Assembly: GCA_015486895.1 (NCBI GenBank)
Contig: WFQT01000064.1
Span: forward strand, 1 to 5,660
From: Anaerolineae bacterium
GTDB taxonomy: Bacteria; Chloroflexota; Anaerolineae; JAADDB01
DNA length: 5,660 bases
Reading direction: 5' to 3'
In this document: positions 1 through 5,660 of the stretch, piece by piece
Position numbering within the stretch: position 1 is the first letter of the stretch
Layout: the number at the start of each line of letters is the position of its first letter
Translations under genes and position numbers: made by a program
Notes under the pieces: model-generated
What the model was told of the DNA's origin: nothing
The model's input: the letters and a program-made list of their open reading frames with translations, nothing else
The model's database searches: none

Positions 1-5
1 CCAAC

Positions 6-39
6 AAAAGCGGCGGTGTTAAAACACCGCCGCTTTTTT
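6..39. terminator. Strong intrinsic terminator, probably bidirectional
   Basis: A perfect 15-bp inverted repeat (arms 6-20 and 23-37, core AGCGGCGGTGTT / AACACCGCCGCT) forms a GC-rich hairpin with a tiny A/T loop. On the plus strand it runs into six T residues (34-39). Read on the minus strand the stem is followed by TTTTGTT. It lies about 66 bp beyond the stop codon of the molybdopterin subunit, so it is the likely end of the hydroxylase transcript. The better T-run on the plus strand suggests it also stops a convergent transcript from outside the left edge. Confidence 0.9.
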
Positions 40-105
40 CCGTCCACCAAGCCAACCTAACCCTAAAAACCAGTAATAAACTTCACAATCACCGCGATAT
101 TCCCC

Positions 106-2352
106 TCAACCGCGTCCCCGCAGCCCGGCCCACACGGCTTCTGGCGTCAAGGGGATGCGGCTGAACCACACCCCGGTAGCACCCTTTACCGCCGTCAAAA
201 TAGCCGGCGCCACTGGCACGGAAGGCATCTCCGCCATCCCCCGGGCCCCGTATGGCCCTTGTGGGTCTGGCTCCTCCAGGATGACCGCTGGCATCTCATC
301 CGGCACATCCGCCGCGGTGGGGATTAAGTACGTGCTGAGCGAAGGCGTCCATATCCTGCCTTCCTTCTCGATGAAGTTCTCCTGCAGCGCCCAGCCGACC
401 CCTTGAGCAACAGCGCCATGAATCTGTCCCTCCACCTGCACCGGATTGACTGCTTTGCCTACATCATTGACGGTTAACAGCCGCAAAACATGTACCCGGC
501 CCGTATCCGGGTCAACTACCACGTCTGCCATTTGCGCCACATAACCATACGCCACATGTGGATCACACCGGCCGGTATCTGGGTCATACGGCGTCGTCGG
601 GCGAGCTTTGTACTGATACTTGGCAATCACCGGCCGTTCCCCCTGTCGCCATGAAGCCAACGCTTTTCTCGCGGCACCGACCACTGCGTTACCGGCCATG
701 AAAGTCAACCGCGAAGCCGAAGCGCTACCGACATCCTGCGTTTCCGCCGTGTCCGACAACACCAAGCGGATTTTCTCCAGGGGCAATTCCAGCGCCTCGG
801 CGGCCACCTGGGCCATTGCCGAATGCGTACCTTGCCCTACTTCAGCGCCGGCATAGCGCAGTACAGCATACTCAACGTCTTCCTCACCGTACAACTCAAT
901 TGTCACCGTGCATGTTTCCGGATAGCCGAAGCTATAAGCCACGTTTTTGTAGCCGATAGCCACGCCGATGCCCCGCTGCCAGTGGTGAGAAACGCGATCC
1001 AACGCCGTGTGGGGCTTCTGATCTGGGAATGGCAAGTCCGGCAAATCCGGCGGCAGCCAACGATCTCCTTCCTTTTGCCAGCCGCCCGCCTCCGCCAGTT
1101 CTCGCAACACTGCCGGCATGGAAACTCCGGGCGGTATCACGCTGCCGGTGGCCAACAAGCTTCCCTCCCGTAAAATATTGCGCTCCCGGATAGTGATAGG
1201 GTCCATATTCAGTTTCTCAGCCAACCGGTTCACTTGCAATTCGGCGACGAAATGCCCCTGCGGGGCGCCAAAGCCTCGGAAAGCACCGTTCGGAGTGTGG
1301 TTCGTGTAAACCACTCTACCGTCTACCTGTACATTGGGAATATCATACGGCCCCACAGACGCCAAAATAGCGTTACGAAGAACCACCAGCGAAGTATAGG
1401 CATAGGCTCCTGCATCCAGGGTAATGTCAATCGCAGCCGCGACAATCCTGCCATCCCGGCGAGCGCCCCATTTAGTATGGGCCTTGGAGGGATGACGTTT
1501 GTGGTGACCGATGATGGATTCTTCCCTGGTCCAGACCAACTTCACCGGCCGGTCAACTTTCCAGGCCGCTAACGCCAACACAATCTGGATAGACATATCC
1601 TCACGGCCACCAAAAGCGCCGCCGATGGCCGGATAGCGCACCACCACCTGTTCCTCTGGCAAATCCAACGCATGGGCGATCTGCCGCCGGTCTTCGTGGG
1701 TGTACTGACCGGCCACAACCACCACAACCCGACCCTCTTCGTCCAGGTAAGCGACACCAGCTTCCGGCTGCAGGTAAGCATGTTCCTGGGTGCTCGTAAA
1801 ATAATCTGCCTCCACGATGACATCCGCTTCTGACCAAGCCGCATCTACATCCCCACGCACGATGCGCTGCGCCGCCAAAACATTGCCGGGGATATCTAAC
1901 TCCGGATGTACTTTCGGCGCCTCCGGAGCCAGAGCGTCCTCACAACTATCAACGAATGGCAATTCATCGTACACCACTTCCACCAGATCCCGGCCGGCAG
2001 CAGCGGCCTCCTCCGTAGCAGCTATTACCAACGCCACCTGGTCGCCGGGGAAGCGCACCAGGTCGCTGCCAGGCTTGCCGTTGGGCACCGGCCCCACCAG
2101 CACCGGCTGGTCATTTGTAATGAGGCCGTATTCGTTCACCGGCACGTCTTCAGCGGTCAGGACGGCCACTACGCCGGGGTACGCCAGTGCTTTTTCTTTG
2201 TGAATGGCTAACACCCGAGCAAAAGGCTTGCCGGCGAAAAGGACTTTCATGTGCAGTTGGCCGGATATGTCGATGTCGGCAGGATACATGGCCTTGCCGG
2301 TAACCCGGTCTAAGAGATCAAAGCGTTGAATGGATTTACCAACGATGTTCAT
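106..2352 (-). CDS. Molybdopterin-binding catalytic subunit of a xanthine dehydrogenase-family hydroxylase
   Basis: This 748-aa protein is the large (CoxL/XdhB/PucD-like) subunit of a molybdenum hydroxylase. It would hydroxylate a C-H bond with water-derived oxygen at a Mo-pterin centre and pass electrons to the FeS/FAD partner encoded just upstream. Domains: hammerhead about residues 17-128, first Mo-cofactor domain about 148-385, second about 420-690. Visible motifs are AGQYTHEDR (Q216), GGAFGGRED (244-252), GAFRGFGAPQG (356-366), EVGQGTH (Q507), SASASRLT followed by AGNA, and GARGMAEMPSVPVAPAI with presumed catalytic Glu708. Length is normal for a separate large subunit. It lacks the AYxCSFR loop of form I CO dehydrogenase, so it is not a true CODH. 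The exact substrate cannot be fixed. The ATG follows the stop of the upstream gene by 3 bp and has a GGAG site, so the two are translationally linked. There is no signal peptide; it is presumably cytoplasmic. The XdhC-type maturation factor is not in this window. Confidence 0.95.
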   Translation of the reverse strand: MNIVGKSIQRFDLLDRVTGKAMYPADIDISGQLHMKVLFAGKPFARVLAIHKEKALAYPGVVAVLTAEDVPVNEYGLITNDQPVLVGPVPNGKPGSDLVRFPGDQVALVIAATEEAAAAGRDLVEVVYDELPFVDSCEDALAPEAPKVHPELDIPGNVLAAQRIVRGDVDAAWSEADVIVEADYFTSTQEHAYLQPEAGVAYLDEEGRVVVVVAGQYTHEDRRQIAHALDLPEEQVVVRYPAIGGAFGGREDMSIQIVLALAAWKVDRPVKLVWTREESIIGHHKRHPSKAHTKWGARRDGRIVAAAIDITLDAGAYAYTSLVVLRNAILASVGPYDIPNVQVDGRVVYTNHTPNGAFRGFGAPQGHFVAELQVNRLAEKLNMDPITIRERNILREGSLLATGSVIPPGVSMPAVLRELAEAGGWQKEGDRWLPPDLPDLPFPDQKPHTALDRVSHHWQRGIGVAIGYKNVAYSFGYPETCTVTIELYGEEDVEYAVLRYAGAEVGQGTHSAMAQVAAEALELPLEKIRLVLSDTAETQDVGSASASRLTFMAGNAVVGAARKALASWRQGERPVIAKYQYKARPTTPYDPDTGRCDPHVAYGYVAQMADVVVDPDTGRVHVLRLLTVNDVGKAVNPVQVEGQIHGAVAQGVGWALQENFIEKEGRIWTPSLSTYLIPTAADVPDEMPAVILEEPDPQGPYGARGMAEMPSVPVAPAILTAVKGATGVWFSRIPLTPEAVWAGLRGRG

Positions 2353-2355
2353 AGC

Positions 2356-3825
2356 TCACTCCGTCATTTCTCGCACAGCAAATTCCACGGCATCCAAAAT
2401 CTTCACATAGCCAGTACAGCGGCATAGATTTCCGGCTAAGGCATCTTTAATTTCCTCACGCGTCGGGTGCTTCACTTCTTCCAGCAGTTTAGCCGTAGAC
2501 ATGATGATCCCCGGCGTGCAAAATCCGCACTGCACACCTGCCTGCTGGACAAAAGCACGTTGCAGGGGATGAATCTCGCCGCCGTACGAAAGGCCTTCCA
2601 CGGTGACAATCTCAGCGCCATGGGCCCGGGGCGCAGGAACCAGGCAGCTCATGACTGCCTTTCCATCCAACCAGACTGTGCAGGCACCACACTCCCCTTC
2701 GCCGCACCCTTCCTTCGGCCCCCGTAAGTGACCGTATTCCCGCAGGGCATCCAATAGCGTCAAATGCCCGGCACCTTCCCAGCGTACTTTCCGGCCGTTT
2801 ACGACCGTTTCGATGACATCGTTAGTGCTGGTATGACTGTTGGCCGGGGTAGCACCGGCAACAAAGGGCAAGCGTCCATCCATTTTGCCCCAAAGTTTCA
2901 CCGCCCGTTCCGGCAAAGTCTTCTCCGCCTCCCCGCTGGCGATAGCTTGCAAAGCCCTGGTCGTCAACACGCGCACCTGGTCCCGGCGATAGACAGCAGT
3001 GGCACGCAAATCATCAATGGGACGACTATCCGCAGCCGCGGCCTCAGCGGCTTCGGCAATCACCTCCGGGAGCAAGCGCTGTCCGATTAAAGCTGCCTCA
3101 GCGCCAGGCGAGCGAATTATCGTCGGCGCAACAGCCCCCAAAGTGACACGGGCATCCGTGATGTGGTTTTCGCCCACCGGCCGGTTAGGGGAAAGCAACT
3201 CCTCAAAAGTTAACACTATCGCCACATTGACAAGAGAAATCGCTTGTGCCCGCCGGAGGCCCAATTTCAAGAAGATTCCCCGCTGCCGCCGGGTCAATGG
3301 CCGGAAGCGAATGTCCAGCACCATCTCGCCCTGCCGCAAATCCACCTGACGAAAGCCGGTGAAAAACTGTGGGAATGTCAATGTCCGGCGCCCTCGGCGG
3401 TCAGCAAGCACCACTTCAGCATCCAGCGCCCAGAGGGGCGCAATAGTGTCGTTAGCCGGAGAAGCTGTGATCAAGTTTCCGGCCACAGTGCCCCGGTTAC
3501 GAATCTGCGGAGCGCCCACCTCCCAACTGGCTTGAACCAGAGGCAAAGCATACTGGCGCAACAGTGCGCTTTCTACTACCTGGTTGTGGGTCACCATGGG
3601 CCCAATGTGAATGAGACCATCGGCGCCGTGAGTAACCTGGTCTAAGCCAGGGATGCGGCTGATATCAATGAGCCTGGCAGGCCGGCGCACGCCTCGTTTC
3701 ATCTCTAACACCAGGTCGGTGCCTCCGGCAATGATACGTCCCTCTTCCCCGGCAGCGAATAGCAAGGCAAGCACCTCAGCCACATCCTTGGGAGTGTCAT
3801 AGCGCTGCCAGTGCAATAAATCCAC
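2356..3825 (-). CDS. Fused FAD-binding and [2Fe-2S] subunit of a molybdenum hydroxylase (CoxM-CoxS type fusion)
   Basis: This 489-aa protein would carry electrons from the Mo subunit to FAD. Residues 1 to about 180 form the FAD-binding domain, with AGGTDL (33-38) and QIRNRGTVAGNL (107-118) as flavin-contact motifs. The CO-dehydrogenase flavoprotein C-terminal domain follows to about 292. After a linker rich in small and polar residues (about 296-337) comes a complete ferredoxin-type subunit. Its plant-type cluster ligands are C374, C379, C382 and C394. The second, helical cluster has C433, C436 (QCGFCTPG), C468 and C470 (NLCRCTGY). All eight cysteines are present, so it is probably functional. 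There is no extra cysteine-bearing insert of the 4-hydroxybenzoyl-CoA reductase beta type. The order FAD then FeS is the reverse of XdhA-type fusions, but matches adjacent coxM and coxS genes fused in place. The GTG start is supported by a strong AAAGGAG site. It is the first gene of a two-gene operon with the Mo subunit. Confidence 0.93.
   Translation of the reverse strand: MDLLHWQRYDTPKDVAEVLALLFAAGEEGRIIAGGTDLVLEMKRGVRRPARLIDISRIPGLDQVTHGADGLIHIGPMVTHNQVVESALLRQYALPLVQASWEVGAPQIRNRGTVAGNLITASPANDTIAPLWALDAEVVLADRRGRRTLTFPQFFTGFRQVDLRQGEMVLDIRFRPLTRRQRGIFLKLGLRRAQAISLVNVAIVLTFEELLSPNRPVGENHITDARVTLGAVAPTIIRSPGAEAALIGQRLLPEVIAEAAEAAAADSRPIDDLRATAVYRRDQVRVLTTRALQAIASGEAEKTLPERAVKLWGKMDGRLPFVAGATPANSHTSTNDVIETVVNGRKVRWEGAGHLTLLDALREYGHLRGPKEGCGEGECGACTVWLDGKAVMSCLVPAPRAHGAEIVTVEGLSYGGEIHPLQRAFVQQAGVQCGFCTPGIIMSTAKLLEEVKHPTREEIKDALAGNLCRCTGYVKILDAVEFAVREMTE
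2359..2362 (-). promoter_or_regulatory. Ribosome binding site of the Mo subunit
   Basis: GGAG lies 6 nt before the ATG at 2352, inside the last codons of the upstream gene (ATG ACG GAG TGA). This supports the chosen start and translational coupling of the two subunits. Confidence 0.8.
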
Positions 3826-3833
3826 CCTTGTTG

Positions 3834-3840
3834 CTCCTTT
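3834..3840 (-). promoter_or_regulatory. Ribosome binding site that fixes the GTG start of the FAD-FeS gene
   Basis: AAAGGAG lies 8 nt before the GTG at 3825-3823. No in-frame ATG close by offers a better site, so this decides the GTG start. Confidence 0.85.
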
Positions 3841-3927
3841 GCTTGCTTGTGTTACCCGCAGTTAGGCATTACACCTGCAGGCTGAATATTGAATTCATTA
3901 CTGGAGTCTGACGAAAATGATGTTTTA

Positions 3928-3941
3928 GGCTCGACCGAGCC
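3928..3941. promoter_or_regulatory. GC-rich dyad, candidate operator or short hairpin
   Basis: GGCTCGACCGAGCC has perfect 6-bp arms around a 2-bp centre. It sits about 103 bp before the GTG of the FAD-FeS gene. Neither strand has a T-run after it, so it is a poor terminator. On the minus strand it is followed by a second small dyad, AAAACATCATTTT. A regulator site is possible, but it does not match the LacI-type core seen in front of the regulator gene. Confidence 0.3.
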
Positions 3942-3948
3942 ATCTTCA

Positions 3949-4020
3949 CCATAGATTGCACAAATTAACACAGACTTCCCTCGATTTTTACTTAATGAGG
4001 GTAACTGTGGCTCATTTTCT
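3949..4020. repeat. Diverged copy A of an intergenic inverted-repeat element
   Basis: The left end (3949-3968) matches the left arm of copy B at 16 of 20 positions, and both continue into CACAGA. The right end (from 3992) shares TTAAT and CTGTGGCT with copy B and a similar TTCT tail. The outer arms here pair poorly, while an inner CCCTC / GAGGG pair (3978-3982 and 3997-4001) can form instead. It appears to be a decayed relative of copy B in the same orientation, 159 bp away. Confidence 0.65.
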
Positions 4021-4107
4021 GACACCGTACACTATAACTCCACTTCCTAACCTGGCCAAGCCAGAACCAAAAAGCTCATCGTGGACCTGTCGAGGTGAAG
4101 AAACGAT

Positions 4108-4175
4108 CCACAGATTACACGGATTAACACAGATTTTTAAATTCTTTAATCTGCGCAATCTGTGGCTAATCTTCT
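4108..4175. repeat. Copy B of an intergenic inverted-repeat element (CAGATT/AATCTG type)
   Basis: The arms at 4108-4127 and 4146-4165 are inverted repeats pairing at 17 of 20 positions around an 18-nt A/T-rich centre. The word CACAGATT occurs twice in the left half (4109 and 4128). AATCTG occurs twice in the right half (4148 and 4157). This resembles the short, non-coding, palindromic dispersed repeats known from intergenic spaces of many environmental bacteria. It has no coding capacity. Whether it moves, folds as RNA or binds a protein is not shown by the sequence. Confidence 0.75.
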
Positions 4176-4196
4176 CCCTCTGCACCAAATCTTTGC

Positions 4197-4219
4197 CCAG
4201 TGTACAAGGATTTCACTGG
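4197..4219. other. Short inverted repeat downstream of the LacI-type gene
   Basis: CCAGTG (4197-4202) and CACTGG (4214-4219) form a 6-bp stem with an 11-nt loop, about 70 bp beyond the regulator stop codon. On the minus strand no T-run follows, so it is at best a weak or factor-dependent end of the regulator transcript. Confidence 0.2.
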
Positions 4220-4286
4220 TAAGGCACTAAGAAAATGCAGCGCCTGACAATCGCTCGAAACGAGACTATAAGGAAGACACTATACA

Positions 4287-5306
4287 TCAATGGCGTGGAG
4301 GCGCCGTTGTGTCGCGAATGACTAACTCAAGTGCCAAGTTAACCTGTCGTGGTTGCTCTTGGGGGCGATCCAGATGTGAAAGTAGAATCTCCACTGAGCG
4401 TAAGCCACTTTCATATAACGGCTGGCGGATGGTGGTCAAGCGTAAGTAAGCTGCAATTTCGATATCATCAAAGCCAATAACGGACAACTCCTCGGGCACC
4501 CGGATGCCTTTCTCTCGAGCGGCTTCCAGTGCCCCCATGGCCTGAGTATCGCTGGCGGCAAAAATTGCCGTGGGGGGATCGGGCAAAGAAAGAAGCCTAT
4601 GTGCTAAGACTTTAGCCTGATAGAGGCTGTGTTCCGCAGCTTGATGGTACCTCGGCACAAACGGTATCTCAGCCTCCTCTAACGCCTGCCTATAGCCTTG
4701 GTAACGATAAAGGGAAGAGGTAAAGCGGAAAGGGCTTGCTAAAGGATCATTCAGCGGGTCGCTTAAGTAGGCGATCTTGCGATGTCCTAAGGAGATCAAA
4801 TATTGGGTGGCCATTCTCCCTCCCGAAACATCATCCACGACGACACGGCTCAAGTTGGGATGGTATGTATCTACCAGTACCGTGGGCAGTTTCTCCTCGA
4901 TAAACCGTTCCACGTCGGCATCAGTGGGGGGAAGACAAATGATGATAAGACCGTCCACCCGGTGGCTCATAGGCACAGTGCGGAAATAGCGTTCTCGCTT
5001 GGCTAATGTCTCCACATTGTACACAATCAGATCGTATTCACTTTCCGCCACCGATGCCTCAATCCCTCGGAGCCGCTCCACGAAGGAAGGGCGGGTGAAG
5101 AATCGGGTAATCACGCCAATGGCTAACGTCTTGCCATAGGCCATCCTCTGGGCCATAGGGTTAGGGTGGTAATGAAGTTCCTGGATGGCGGCCATGACGC
5201 GATTGCGAGTTGTTATACGTACCTTAGGACTATCGTTGAGCACGCGAGAGACAGTCCCAATACCAACCCCCGCTTTCTTCGCCACGTCGTAAATAGTTAT
5301 TGGCAT
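4287..5306 (-). CDS. LacI/GalR-family transcriptional regulator
   Basis: This 339-aa protein has the normal family length. The N-terminal helix-turn-helix is ITIYDVAKKAGVGIGTVSRV (residues 3-22). The hinge region follows (about 49-60, NPMAQRMAYGKT), with Met55 at the position usually held by the minor-groove-inserting Leu. Residues 61-330 form the periplasmic-binding-protein-like ligand and dimer domain. Its signatures are ASDTQAMG (251-258) and IGFDDIEIAAYLRLTTIRQP (277-296). The ligand cannot be read from the sequence; most relatives sense sugars, some purines. The frame stays open for 116 codons further upstream, but the ATG at 5306 gives the canonical LacI N-terminus. It also has an AAGGA site and lies downstream of a consensus promoter, so the longer version is rejected. 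Its own promoter contains a LacI-type operator core, suggesting autoregulation. It is encoded 461 bp upstream of the hydroxylase operon on the same strand, so a regulatory link is possible but unproven. Confidence 0.95.
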   Translation of the reverse strand: MPITIYDVAKKAGVGIGTVSRVLNDSPKVRITTRNRVMAAIQELHYHPNPMAQRMAYGKTLAIGVITRFFTRPSFVERLRGIEASVAESEYDLIVYNVETLAKRERYFRTVPMSHRVDGLIIICLPPTDADVERFIEEKLPTVLVDTYHPNLSRVVVDDVSGGRMATQYLISLGHRKIAYLSDPLNDPLASPFRFTSSLYRYQGYRQALEEAEIPFVPRYHQAAEHSLYQAKVLAHRLLSLPDPPTAIFAASDTQAMGALEAAREKGIRVPEELSVIGFDDIEIAAYLRLTTIRQPLYESGLRSVEILLSHLDRPQEQPRQVNLALELVIRDTTAPPRH

Positions 5307-5310
5307 TTTA

Positions 5311-5315
5311 TCCTT
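5311..5315 (-). promoter_or_regulatory. Ribosome binding site of the LacI-type gene
   Basis: AAGGA lies 4 nt before the ATG at 5306. The spacing is slightly short, but it is the only plausible site, and it supports the 339-aa start over the longer open frame. Confidence 0.6.
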
Positions 5316-5361
5316 ATCTTCCCAGTGAGGACCTATCGAGACATTTTTTGAAAGCCCTTCC

Positions 5362-5390
5362 CTTATAGCGGGTGTAAAGCGATTTGTCAA
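5362..5390 (-). promoter_or_regulatory. Sigma70-type promoter of the LacI-type gene
   Basis: On the minus strand TTGACA (5385-5390) and TATAAG (5362-5367) are separated by exactly 17 bp. The -35 is a perfect consensus and the -10 matches 5 of 6. Transcription should start near 5355, giving a leader of about 50 nt before the ATG at 5306. Confidence 0.85.
5376..5385. promoter_or_regulatory. LacI-family operator core inside the regulator promoter
   Basis: AAAGCGATTT fits the AAANCGNTTT pattern with the central CG typical of LacI/GalR-family operators. It fills the half of the promoter spacer next to the -35 and overlaps its last base. Binding here would block RNA polymerase, so negative autoregulation is the natural reading. 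The flanking bases are not symmetrical, so the recognised site may be only this core. Confidence 0.55.
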
Positions 5391-5598
5391 GAGCAGGAGC
5401 AAGGATTTTACTAAGAATCCTGTACATCCAGGAACTCCAAGGCCACGCCAGCCTTGAGACCACGTCCATCTACACACTTTCCCCGATAATTGGCCGCGGT
5501 GAAGCGTTTTTTCAGGCCCCCACCGACACCAGCCAATGTAGTCGTGCTGGATAATCGCACGCCATGGCCCGCGGCAGTGCTGGGAGAGTGGTAGACCA
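5391..5598. other. Non-coding stretch upstream of the LacI-type promoter
   Basis: No gene is called here. Two minus-strand frames are open across it: the upstream extension of the regulator frame, and a 62-codon GTG-start frame ending at 5411. Neither has a recognisable product or a good ribosome site. An imperfect hairpin (CAAGGC 5438-5443 / GCCTTG 5451-5456 with flanking pairs) lies in it but has no T-run. Confidence 0.4.
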
Positions 5599-5660
5599 CT
5601 AAATGTACAAATCCCGGCGAGCGTAGGTGAAATACGCGCCCACCATACCCACAATGATAA
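5599..5660 (-). CDS. Partial: C-terminal end of a probable membrane protein, possibly an ABC-2-type permease
   Basis: Reading in from the right edge, one frame gives IIVGMVGAYFTYARRDLYI and then TAG (5601-5599). This is a hydrophobic segment followed by basic residues and a short tail, a pattern often seen at the end of transport permeases. The ARRDLY ending recalls ABC-2-type permeases, which commonly finish with a helix and an RRRDL-like motif. Only 19 codons are visible, and the other two minus frames are also open to the edge, so the call is tentative. If real, the gene lies on the same strand about 210 bp upstream of the LacI-type promoter. Confidence 0.4.
   Translation of the reverse strand, partial: IIVGMVGAYFTYARRDLYI

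Larger units (their letters stand above)
3841..4286. other. Intergenic region between the LacI-type gene and the hydroxylase operon
   Basis: This gap should hold the hydroxylase promoter but contains no convincing -35/-10 pair on the minus strand. The best -10-like word is TGTAAT (complement of 3868-3873), about 43 bp before the GTG, and it has no recognisable -35. The gap contains a dyad at 3928-3941, two copies of an inverted-repeat element (3949-4020 and 4108-4175) and a short hairpin at 4197-4219. There is no clear intrinsic terminator for the LacI-type gene, so readthrough into the operon is possible. A plus-strand open frame at 3956-4222 only crosses the repeats and is not taken as a gene. 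Confidence 0.6.

Noticed and set aside
1817..2203. Plus-strand open frames of up to 133 aa opposite the hydroxylase genes
   Set aside because: They are antisense shadows of well-supported minus-strand genes, with Ser/Pro/Thr-rich or low-quality composition and no family motifs.
106..2352. True aerobic CO dehydrogenase large subunit
   Set aside because: The AYxCSFR (form I) and AYRGAGR (form II) active-site loops are absent; the equivalent region reads GAFRGFG, as in xanthine dehydrogenase and aldehyde oxidase relatives.
3956..4222. 88-aa plus-strand open frame
   Set aside because: It consists of the two inverted-repeat copies and the sequence between them, with no ribosome site or protein-like pattern.
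4248..4264. AATCGCTCGAAACGAG, partly like the regulator operator, with a CTCG/CGAG mini-stem
   Set aside because: It matches the AAATCGCTTT operator core only partly, lacks the dyad symmetry, and the 4-bp stem is too short to be a terminator.
5436..5459. CAAGGC/GCCTTG hairpin as a terminator for the edge gene
   Set aside because: The stem is reasonable with one bulge, but no T-run follows on either strand.
5411..5599. 62-aa minus-strand open frame with a GTG start
   Set aside because: No recognisable motif and no clear ribosome site. It begins inside the stop codon of the more protein-like membrane tail, and a long open frame is expected by chance at this base composition. It stays open to the edge, so a little doubt remains.
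5307..5654. Upstream extension of the LacI-type frame giving a 455-aa protein from a TTG start
   Set aside because: The extra 116 residues are Trp/Cys-rich and unlike any LacI N-terminus. The extension runs across the consensus promoter and the operator, and MPITIYDVAKKAGVG is a canonical LacI start with its own ribosome site.

Overview
The window carries three complete genes, all on the minus strand, and probably the last codons of a fourth at the right edge. In transcription order (right to left) they are: a probable membrane-protein tail running in from the edge; a LacI-family regulator with a textbook sigma70-type promoter; a 461-bp gap with two diverged copies of an inverted-repeat element; and a two-gene operon for a molybdenum hydroxylase of the xanthine dehydrogenase / CO dehydrogenase superfamily. 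The operon ends at a strong hairpin terminator.

The host is a bacterium of moderately high GC. The style of the LacI protein, the CAGATT/AATCTG-type intergenic repeat and the layout of the hydroxylase genes suggest Chloroflexota (Anaerolineae-like) or a related environmental lineage. That is an impression from the sequences, not a demonstrated assignment.

The hydroxylase is split in an uncommon way. The 489-aa first gene joins an FAD-binding subunit (N-terminal, CoxM-like) to a complete two-cluster [2Fe-2S] subunit (C-terminal, CoxS-like). The 748-aa second gene is the molybdopterin-binding catalytic subunit. The domain order FAD, FeS, Mo keeps the M-S-L gene order of classical cox operons, with M and S fused; one-chain or XdhA-type enzymes have FeS before FAD. 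Electrons would pass from the Mo centre through the two FeS clusters to FAD. The Mo subunit lacks the CO dehydrogenase active-site loop and keeps several xanthine dehydrogenase pocket residues, but the position of the purine-binding arginine appears to hold Asn. The substrate therefore remains open: a purine, another N-heterocycle or an aldehyde.

The LacI-type regulator has a perfect AAANCGNTTT-type dyad between its own -35 and -10, which suggests autoregulation. I see no equivalent site in front of the hydroxylase operon, so control of that operon by this regulator is only a neighbourhood guess. No RNA genes, CRISPR arrays, insertion sequences or phage genes were seen. The unusual points are the fused FAD-FeS subunit, the altered active-site pocket, the autoregulatory operator and the repeat pair.
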